Assembly (NCBI RefSeq): GCF_001750285.1
Contig: NZ_MAMP01000020.1
Coordinates: forward strand, 62,001-126,000
Source: Domibacillus iocasae
GTDB taxonomy: Bacteria; Bacillota; Bacilli; Bacillales; Domibacillaceae
Length of the DNA stretch: 64,000 bases
Direction: 5' to 3'
The notes under the pieces: model-generated
Told to the model about the DNA's origin: nothing
Databases searched by the model: none
Seen by the model: the letters and a program-made list of their open reading frames with translations, nothing else
Program-made: the position numbers and the translations under genes
Shown here: positions 57,930 through 64,000 of the stretch, piece after piece
Position numbering within the stretch: position 1 is the first letter of the stretch
Layout of the letters: each line of letters begins with the position of its first letter

Positions 57930-60119
57930 ATGGCAAAAAGTGTAGTAATCGCTGAGAAACCCTCAGTTGCACGTGATATTGCAAATGTATTGAAGTGTAC
58001 GAAAAAAGGCAATGGATTTTTAGAAGGTGACAAATATATCGTTACGTGGGCTTTAGGACATTTAGTAACGCTGGCAGATCCAGAGGCTTACGATAATAAA
58101 TACAAAACATGGAATTTAGAAGATCTTCCGATGCTTCCAGAACGCATGAAATTAGTTGTAATGAAACAAACTGGAAAGCAGTTTAATTCCGTTAAAAGTC
58201 AGCTCATTAGAAGTGATGTAAATGAAATAATTGTGGCTACTGATGCAGGGAGAGAGGGAGAATTAGTCGCACGCTGGATTATTGAAAAAGCAAAAGTAAC
58301 CAAACCGATTAAGCGTTTATGGATTTCATCTGTAACGAATAAGGCAATAAAAGATGGCTTCGCAAATCTGAAACCCGGGAAAGCCTACGAAAATTTATAT
58401 TCATCAGCTGTCGCACGATCTGAAGCTGACTGGTATATCGGATTAAACGCAACACGTGCTCTAACAACACGTTTTAACGCGCAGTTAAATTGTGGGCGTG
58501 TACAGACACCAACAGTTGCGATTATTGCACAGCGTGAAGAAGAAATTAAACATTTTAAAGCACAAACTTATTATGGCATTGAAGCACAAACAGTAGATAA
58601 TTTAAAGCTGACGTGGCAAGACGCAAAAGGCAATAGCCGCAGTTTCGAAAAAGAAAAAGTCGATACCATTGTAAAAAAGCTTGGAAATATCGATGCCGTA
58701 GTTACAGAAATTGATAAAAAGAAGAAAAAATCATTTGCACCTGGCCTTTACGATTTAACAGAACTCCAGCGTGATGCGAATAAGATTTTTGGTTACTCAG
58801 CAAAAGAAACGCTAAATATTATGCAAAAATTGTACGAGCAGCACAAAGTATTAACGTATCCTCGCACAGATTCACGTTATATTTCTTCAGACATTGTAGG
58901 AACGCTTCCCGAGCGCCTTAAAGCTTGTGGCGCAGGTGAATATCGTTCTTTAACTAATAAGATTTTAAACAAGCCTATAAAAGCTTCTAAAGCATTTGTT
59001 GATGATAGTAAAGTATCTGATCACCACGCTATTATTCCAACTGAAGATTACGTAAATTTCTCAGCTTTTACGGATAAAGAGCGCAAAATTTATGATTTAG
59101 TTGTTAAACGGTTTTTAGCTGTCCTACTCCCTCCATTTGAATACGAGCAATTAACGCTTCGTGCAAAAATCAGCAATGAGAATTTTGTTGCTAGAGGGAA
59201 AACCATTTTATCGAATGGCTGGAAAGAAGCATATGAAAATCGATTTGAGGATGAGGATGCAGAAAATGACTTGAAAGAACAAATTTTACCTAGCATCGAA
59301 CAAGGCGATAAATTAGCTGTAAAATTAATTGTGCAAACCTCAGGTCAAACAAAGCCTCCCGCACGCTTTAATGAGGCAACATTACTTTCGGCAATGGAAA
59401 ACCCTACAAAGTACATGGACACACAAAACAAACAGCTTGCAGACACATTAAAATCAACCGGTGGTTTAGGTACTGTCGCAACACGCGCGGACATTATCGA
59501 CAAGTTATTCAACTCGTTCTTAATTGAAAAGCGTGGCAAAGATATTCACATTACGTCAAAAGGCCGCCAGCTGCTTGATCTAGTACCAGAAGAATTAAAA
59601 TCGCCTACATTAACAGCCGAATGGGAGCAAAAGCTTGAAGCTATTGCAAATGGCAAACTAAAAAAAGAAGTATTTATTTCAGAAATGAAAAATTATACAA
59701 AGAAAATCGTTACTGAAATTAAAGCAAGCGATAAAAAATATAAGCATGACAATATTTCAACGAAATCTTGTCCCGATTGTGGAAAACCAATGCTTGAAGT
59801 GAATGGAAAAAAAGGAAAAATGCTCGTTTGCCAAGATCGTGAATGTGGTCACCGAAAAAATGTTGCACGCGTCACAAACGCTCGCTGCCCTCAATGTAAA
59901 AAGAAAATGGAGCTTCGCGGTGAAGGTGAAGGTCAAATTTTCACATGTAAATGTGGATATCGCGAGAAATTATCTGCCTTTGAAGCAAGACGCAAGAAAG
60001 AATCTGGCGGAAAAGTGGACAAACGTTCCGTGCAGAAATATTTAAAACAACAAGAGAAACAAGAAGAACCTTTAAACAATGCGCTTGCAGAGGCGTTAAA
60101 AGGGTTGAAATTTGACTAA
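57930..60119 (+). CDS. topB: DNA topoisomerase III TopB
   Basis: A 729-residue type IA topoisomerase. Toprim domain: KSVVIAEKPSVARDIANVLK at the N-terminus and ATDAGREGELVARWII. The active-site Tyr is in LTYPRTDSRYISSDIVGTLP, preceded by DLTELQRDANKIFGYSAKET. Two C-terminal zinc ribbons follow: CPDCGKPMLEV...CQDRECGH and CPQCKKKMEL...CKCGY. Length equals B. subtilis TopB (727). ATG 57930 follows AAAGGAG. The gene is more AT-rich by eye than its neighbours and may have been acquired. An inverted repeat CGTCTAA/TTAGACG (57858, 57893) flanks the -10 region. Confidence 0.97.
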   Translation: MAKSVVIAEKPSVARDIANVLKCTKKGNGFLEGDKYIVTWALGHLVTLADPEAYDNKYKTWNLEDLPMLPERMKLVVMKQTGKQFNSVKSQLIRSDVNEIIVATDAGREGELVARWIIEKAKVTKPIKRLWISSVTNKAIKDGFANLKPGKAYENLYSSAVARSEADWYIGLNATRALTTRFNAQLNCGRVQTPTVAIIAQREEEIKHFKAQTYYGIEAQTVDNLKLTWQDAKGNSRSFEKEKVDTIVKKLGNIDAVVTEIDKKKKKSFAPGLYDLTELQRDANKIFGYSAKETLNIMQKLYEQHKVLTYPRTDSRYISSDIVGTLPERLKACGAGEYRSLTNKILNKPIKASKAFVDDSKVSDHHAIIPTEDYVNFSAFTDKERKIYDLVVKRFLAVLLPPFEYEQLTLRAKISNENFVARGKTILSNGWKEAYENRFEDEDAENDLKEQILPSIEQGDKLAVKLIVQTSGQTKPPARFNEATLLSAMENPTKYMDTQNKQLADTLKSTGGLGTVATRADIIDKLFNSFLIEKRGKDIHITSKGRQLLDLVPEELKSPTLTAEWEQKLEAIANGKLKKEVFISEMKNYTKKIVTEIKASDKKYKHDNISTKSCPDCGKPMLEVNGKKGKMLVCQDRECGHRKNVARVTNARCPQCKKKMELRGEGEGQIFTCKCGYREKLSAFEARRKKESGGKVDKRSVQKYLKQQEKQEEPLNNALAEALKGLKFD

Positions 60120-60127
60120 TCTTTAAA

Positions 60128-60174
60128 TGAAAAAGACGTTGATTATCGAAATCAGATAATCAACGTCTTTTTCA
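60128..60174. terminator. Terminator of topB
   Basis: A 20-bp perfect stem (left arm from TGAAAAAGACG at 60128 to 60147, right arm 60155-60174) with a 7-nt loop and flanking T residues. Confidence 0.9.
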
Positions 60175-60314
60175 TGTCTTTCCTTCATTTTCACGGAGAT
60201 AACTCACAATCAATAGTTATCTTATGTAACCATTCTTCCCTGCTAATGTTCTCGATTTATTATACACTACACCAACAAATTATTTCGAAATAGCAATCAG
60301 AAAAAGGACAAGTG

Positions 60315-60371
60315 TTAGTGCATAGCTTTTAAAAGGAATAAAGCAGCAGCGATTGCCGCTTCTGTTGCCAT
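60315..60371 (-). CDS. Candidate micropeptide, 18 residues
   Basis: An ATG preceded by AAGAGAG on the minus strand opens an 18-codon frame, MATEAAIAAALFLLKAMH, a short amphipathic/hydrophobic peptide. It lies in the 257-bp gap between topB and the DUF2157 gene. Evidence is only the start, ribosome binding site and composition; a chance frame of this size is quite possible. Confidence 0.18.
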   Translation of the reverse strand: MATEAAIAAALFLLKAMH

Positions 60372-60431
60372 TCTGCTCTCTTCTTTTTAAAAAGATAGTA
60401 TACTAAAGAAAAAGCAGGAGGGGATTATAGG

Positions 60432-62609
60432 ATGATTAAGCAAAAACGGGGGGATATTCCTTTTTTGCTCGGCCTCATTTTTTTTATTGCCGCCATCGTT
60501 TATTTTTTCGCGTCCAATTGGCCCGGGTTTGACCGGCCGGTAAAAATCGGGCTGAGCTTGTCCACTTTATTCCTTTGTGCGGCCGCTGCCCTGTTATTTC
60601 GGCGCAGCCATACGTTTGCGTACTTGAGCAACTGGTGGCTTTTCTTGTCGGTTATCGCTTTTACCGTCTCCACAGCACTTGTCGGGCAAATGTACAATTC
60701 ACATGCGGATTCATACATTTTATTTCTTATTACACTCATTCCATCCGTATTATTGGCATTCTTTACCCGCTATCGTCCTCTGTACTGGCTGTCTTTTTTG
60801 CTGTTTGAACTGACATTTTGGCTTAAGCTTTACCCGACTGGCACATTTTTTACGTATACAGATGGCGAACAGCTGCTTATTTACCTCGGAGCGATCGCCA
60901 TGCACGGAGTCATCTACTTTTTTTGGCGAAACGTCCACGAGCAAAAACTTTCATTTATATCTCTTATCATCATGCAAAGCTGCGCTTTGTATTTGTTGAA
61001 TATGCATATGCTGTACGACACGTTTGCAGGTGAAATAGATTATCGCGCAATTTTTATTCTGCTTCATTTTATGTATATTGCATTTATCGTGATTTTCTGG
61101 CGGGCATTTATGAGTGCACAAAAAAGTCATCCGTTCGAATTGGCTGTCCATCTTTTGTTTTTCGGTTTATACATTGTCCCGAACGTCTTTTACATGACGT
61201 TTCAATTGATGGGCGAATTTATTTTCTACACCGGTTTCCCTATGCTTCTGCTGCTTTTCGCCTTTAGCATTGTCGGCCTGCGAAAGATTAAACAGTCCTC
61301 TGCCGGACATAACCGGAAATGGACACGCTACATGGTCACGTTTTTTACCGGTGTGCTCGCTTTTATTGGAACACTGATCGCCGTGTTCTCCCTCAGTTCG
61401 TTTGTTGGGATGATTTTCGAATTCAGCGGTAATTTTTCGCTCAGCTTTCTTGTGTTGGCTGTGCTTTGTGTTAGTGCGGGACTTGCCGTAAAAAAAGAAT
61501 CTTGGCTGGTCGTCCGCATCACATTGCAAATTACCGGACTTGTCTTTTCATTTTTGTATATTGTTTTAAAATGGGAACAAGTATGGACGCCGTTTTTTAT
61601 TACCATTCCGTTCGTTGTGCTGACGGCTCTTTTATTTAAAAAGAAAGAAGCAACTTTGTACTATATAGCGGCAAACGCCTCTCTTCTTTATGGCATTCTT
61701 CATTTGCTTGTCGAAAATGACGTGTCTCCATCTATCAGTACGTGGGTTTTATTTTCGGCCGCAGCTGGCAATGCTGTTGTATTTCTTTTATTAAAAAATC
61801 TTTCAATAGGCCTCGCCGCTTTTTGGCTGTCACTCGTCTTTATGCTTTATTCATTAACAGAAAAAGGTTTGGATTCTTTGCTTTTGCACGCTGCTTTTCT
61901 CGTCTATATTTTTTGGCACTTATTCAAGCCTGTTCTTGAAAAACGCCTGTACTGCTGGCCAGTCTGGGCAGCTTTTGTCGGATTTTTCATCTGGAAGTAT
62001 TACGAATACGCCTGGCTGCTTTTGCATAAATCACTTGCGTTTTTGCTGATCAGTGTTCTCTTTTTTACCATCTGGTTTGTATGGGGACGAAAGAATACAG
62101 CTTTTGTTTCCGTGAAAAAATGGAGTGCCGGTTTGTTTGCAGCTGTCATCGTGCTCCAGTCAGCTTTCGTGCTGGGGACTGCCTGGCAAAAAGAACAGCT
62201 TATCCAAAATGGCGAAATTGCGGCGCTGGAGCTGGCGCCTGTTGATCCCAGATCTCTTATACAAGGAGATTACGTTCAGCTTGGCTACGAGGTTCAAAAT
62301 AAATATAATGAACTTTATAACAATTCCCCTGCTCCGCCTGAAGGAAAAATAGAAGTTGTTTTAACGCCTTCCGCTTATTCGATTGAATATAGCGGCAGAC
62401 AGATTCCTGTGTACGAAGCAAAAGAATTTGTGCAATCAGGCACTGGAAAAGGAATTGTCATGAAAGGCAACGGCCGGTATGGGACCTTAACGCTCGGAAT
62501 CGAGCATTTCTTCATCCCTGAAAACACCGGAACTGAATGGGAAGAAAAAACACATGCGATCATCCGTATTGCCCAAAACGGCGATGCTATTTTAGAAACG
62601 TTACGCTAA
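60432..62609 (+). CDS. DUF2157 / GDYXXLXY-domain membrane protein
   Basis: A 725-residue membrane protein. The N-terminal DUF2157/DUF4401-type region (residues 1 to about 560) has around 16-18 helices beginning IPFLLGLIFFIAAIVYFFAS. The C-terminal extracytoplasmic domain carries the eponymous motif DPRSLIQGDYVQLGYEV and GTLTLGIEHFFIPENTGTEW. In many bacteria the two parts are separate adjacent genes; here they are one chain. Function unknown, perhaps in envelope processes. ATG 60432 follows GCAGGAGGGG. Its own terminator follows. Confidence 0.8.
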   Translation: MIKQKRGDIPFLLGLIFFIAAIVYFFASNWPGFDRPVKIGLSLSTLFLCAAAALLFRRSHTFAYLSNWWLFLSVIAFTVSTALVGQMYNSHADSYILFLITLIPSVLLAFFTRYRPLYWLSFLLFELTFWLKLYPTGTFFTYTDGEQLLIYLGAIAMHGVIYFFWRNVHEQKLSFISLIIMQSCALYLLNMHMLYDTFAGEIDYRAIFILLHFMYIAFIVIFWRAFMSAQKSHPFELAVHLLFFGLYIVPNVFYMTFQLMGEFIFYTGFPMLLLLFAFSIVGLRKIKQSSAGHNRKWTRYMVTFFTGVLAFIGTLIAVFSLSSFVGMIFEFSGNFSLSFLVLAVLCVSAGLAVKKESWLVVRITLQITGLVFSFLYIVLKWEQVWTPFFITIPFVVLTALLFKKKEATLYYIAANASLLYGILHLLVENDVSPSISTWVLFSAAAGNAVVFLLLKNLSIGLAAFWLSLVFMLYSLTEKGLDSLLLHAAFLVYIFWHLFKPVLEKRLYCWPVWAAFVGFFIWKYYEYAWLLLHKSLAFLLISVLFFTIWFVWGRKNTAFVSVKKWSAGLFAAVIVLQSAFVLGTAWQKEQLIQNGEIAALELAPVDPRSLIQGDYVQLGYEVQNKYNELYNNSPAPPEGKIEVVLTPSAYSIEYSGRQIPVYEAKEFVQSGTGKGIVMKGNGRYGTLTLGIEHFFIPENTGTEWEEKTHAIIRIAQNGDAILETLR

Positions 62610-62641
62610 AAAACCGTCCGGGATGTTCCCCGGCGGTTTTT
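62608..62641 (+). terminator. Terminator of the DUF2157 gene
   Basis: AAAACCGTCCGGG pairs with CCCGGCGGTTTTT (one mismatch) around a 5-6-nt loop, directly after the stop codon. Confidence 0.85.
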
Positions 62642-62763
62642 GTCATACAATTGTAATATGAAATAAATGAAACCGTAACTTACTACCCGGAATTTTCTGA
62701 TATATTTACATCAGCTTATATATAAACCGTTTAGAAGCGGCCACTTAGACCGGAGGGACTACA

Positions 62764-63213
62764 TTGAAAAAAGGATTATTTTTGATTGTCAGTATTTGTT
62801 TCATGATGTTCGGCGGACTATTGCCCGCTCAAGAAACGAAAGCAGCTTACTCCGCAGATGCAACGATTGCGGAAGCAAAAGAACATATCGGAACACCATA
62901 TAAATTTGGCGGCACAACACCGTCAGGCTTTGACTGCTCTGGTTTTATCCAATACGCACATAAGCAAACAGGCTATTCACTTCCACGTACCGCTGCTGAG
63001 ATGTACAAAAAAGGAAAAGCCGTGTCGAAAGCAAATATGGAACCAGGCGACTTAATGTTTTTTACTACATATAAAAAAGGTGCTTCACACGTTGGCATCT
63101 ATCTTGGCAATAATCAATTCATTCACGCATCTTCATCAAAAGGCGTAACAATTGATAAAACATCGAATTCTTATTGGAGCAAGCGGTATATCGGCTCAAA
63201 AACATTAGATTAA
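62764..63213 (+). CDS. Secreted NlpC/P60 peptidoglycan endopeptidase
   Basis: A 149-residue minimal NlpC/P60 cysteine peptidase (gamma-D-Glu-diamino acid type). A signal peptide (KKGLFLIVSICFMMFGGLLP, cleavage after TKA-A) leads directly to the catalytic domain: Cys in TPSGFDCSGFIQYAHKQTG, the first His in GASHVGIYLGNNQFIHASSS, then the third polar residue shortly after. No SH3b or LysM anchoring domain is present, so it is a free secreted enzyme. Start is TTG 62764, 6 nt after GGAGGG. Confidence 0.92.
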   Translation: MKKGLFLIVSICFMMFGGLLPAQETKAAYSADATIAEAKEHIGTPYKFGGTTPSGFDCSGFIQYAHKQTGYSLPRTAAEMYKKGKAVSKANMEPGDLMFFTTYKKGASHVGIYLGNNQFIHASSSKGVTIDKTSNSYWSKRYIGSKTLD

Positions 63214-63230
63214 TAGTTTCAACGCCTGCG

Positions 63231-63258
63231 GCTGATTCGTTCAGCAGCGGGCGTTTTT
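63231..63258 (+). terminator. Terminator of the NlpC/P60 gene
   Basis: AACGCCTGCGGCTG and CAGCAGCGGGCGTT form an imperfect stem ending in TTTTTT. Confidence 0.75.
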
Positions 63259-63408
63259 TGTTTTAAAAAAGACTGAATAAACCACATCTTTTATCACATT
63301 GCTTATGATTTATTCCGCCCTTGAATCTATCATAGAACGATCTGTTAAAACAAGCACAAAGGCTAAAAAATTGAATACAATCATTCGTTGCTCAATCTTG
63401 AATTTTCA

Positions 63409-63440
63409 AAAAGAGTCTGCGATAAATCGCAGACTCTTTT
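63409..63440 (-). terminator. Terminator of the CBS-domain gene
   Basis: AAAAGAGTCTGCGAT (63409-63423) pairs perfectly with 63426-63440. On the minus strand it follows the stop codon at 63443. Confidence 0.9.
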
Positions 63441-63442
63441 CG

Positions 63443-64000
63443 TTAATTACCCTCAGCTGCCACTTCTTCTTTCGGCTTCGCTTTTTTCACTTCAATCTCA
63501 TGAATATGATGGCCTTCTGCATCGCGGATAATGAATTCATAGCCGTCCTGTTCAATCGAATCACCGAGTTTCACATCAATATTTTCCGTAAGTGCCCAGC
63601 CGCCAAGTGTATCGACTTCTTCATCGGACAGGTCCGTACCAAGCAAGTCATTCACTTCAGAAATAAGCAGGCGGGCATTCAGCAAATAATGCTTCTCGCC
63701 AAGTTTTTGAACTTCGGGTTTTTCATCTGTATCAAATTCATCCCGGATTTCACCGACGATTTCTTCCAAAATGTCTTCAACCGTCACAAGTCCGGACGTA
63801 CCACCGTACTCGTCCATTAATACGGCCATATGAATACGTTCTTTTTGCATTTTCAATAGAAGATCATGAATGGGAATTGTTTCAATCACTCGGATCACCG
63901 GCTTGACGAATTCTTCAAGCGGACGGGTCCGGTCACTGTCACGATTTAAATAATACGACAGCAGTTCTTTCATATTTACCATACCAAGAATATTGTCCTT
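63443..64000 (-). CDS. CorC/HlyC-family CBS-domain membrane protein, C-terminal part
   Basis: The frame runs off the window end, so only the last 185 or so residues are visible. They contain the second half of a CBS pair ([40 protein letters not shown] + EEIVGEI) and the C-terminal CorC_HlyC transporter-associated domain ([20 protein letters not shown] + [24 protein letters not shown]). Family members (YrkA/YhdP/YqhB in B. subtilis) are UPF0053/CNNM-type proteins linked to magnesium and ion homeostasis. The ATG at 63982 is internal; the N-terminal DUF21 membrane domain lies outside the window. Confidence 0.9.
   Translation of the reverse strand, partial: KDNILGMVNMKELLSYYLNRDSDRTRPLEEFVKPVIRVIETIPIHDLLLKMQKERIHMAVLMDEYGGTSGLVTVEDILEEIVGEIRDEFDTDEKPEVQKLGEKHYLLNARLLISEVNDLLGTDLSDEEVDTLGGWALTENIDVKLGDSIEQDGYEFIIRDAEGHHIHEIEVKKAKPKEEVAAEGN

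Noticed and set aside
1-64000. tRNA, rRNA, CRISPR arrays, IS elements with DDE transposases, prophage genes
   Set aside because: None was recognised on either strand. The only mobile element seen is the tyrosine-recombinase transposon.

Overview
The window is a 64 kb stretch of chromosome from a Bacillaceae-type Firmicute. This rests on gene content (AcsA, QueF, LplJ, KatE, KipR/YcsF-type pyroglutamate genes, MtnU, DUF1836, YflT-type stress protein), strong AGGAGG ribosome binding sites, frequent TTG/GTG starts, SAM-I and cobalamin riboswitches and many short rho-independent terminators. I cannot name the genus. No rRNA, tRNA or CRISPR array was seen.

Layout. 1-8.9 kb is ordinary housekeeping: an erythromycin-esterase-family protein cut by the window edge, an M50-like membrane protein, queF, a thioredoxin-like protein, a beta-carbonic anhydrase, acsA, a large KatE-type catalase with a candidate SigB promoter, and a secreted amidase. 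From about 8.87 to 16.36 kb lies a mobile element of about 7.5 kb. It carries a Tn554-like transposition module (HTH protein, two tyrosine recombinases, TnpC-like protein) and three cargo genes (GNAT, VOC/glyoxalase-fold, PhzF-fold). It sits in the loop of one terminator hairpin: the left stem arm (8857-8870) follows the amidase gene and the perfectly complementary right arm (16364-16377) precedes the lplJ stop. 16.4-18.3 kb holds lplJ and a DUF1206 membrane protein.

18.7-26.0 kb is a pyroglutamate (5-oxoproline) operon: pxpB, pxpC, accB-like, accC-like, ycsI, kipR, pxpA and an NRAMP-like transporter, with matching palindromes upstream of pxpB and of kipR. 26.1-30.9 kb has a secreted beta-amylase with a cre site, an MFS transporter, a membrane diguanylate cyclase and a YciI-family protein. 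31.0-34.7 kb is a decaying sigma-54-type GABA-like locus: regulator, -24/-12 promoter and aminotransferase look intact, while gabD and gabP survive only as deletion-scarred fragments. 34.8-39.3 kb holds a CidR-like LysR regulator, a thioesterase, DUF1836 and HlyIII proteins, a lipoprotein and an orphan FapA-like C-terminal domain.

39.4-50.5 kb is a 12-gene cobalamin salvage operon under a cobalamin riboswitch: corrinoid uptake (BtuF, BtuC, a BtuD-CbiZ fusion), nucleotide-loop assembly (CbiB, CobD, CobU, CbiP, CobS, CobC), a second degenerate CobU-like protein, PduO-type adenosyltransferase, and the CblT/CblS alpha-ribazole route in place of CobT. 50.7-57.6 kb has a small membrane protein, a structured repeat, an RraA-like protein, a YflT-type protein with a candidate SigB promoter, pabB-pabA-pabC, a methyltransferase-like gene under a SAM-I riboswitch, mtnU and metA. 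57.9-64 kb has topB (visibly more AT-rich than its neighbours), a large DUF2157/GDYXXLXY membrane protein, a secreted NlpC/P60 hydrolase and the 3' part of a CBS-domain CorC/HlyC-family gene.

The most interesting feature is the Tn554-like element, its insertion inside a terminator loop, and the two-fold symmetry of its inferred attachment sites.
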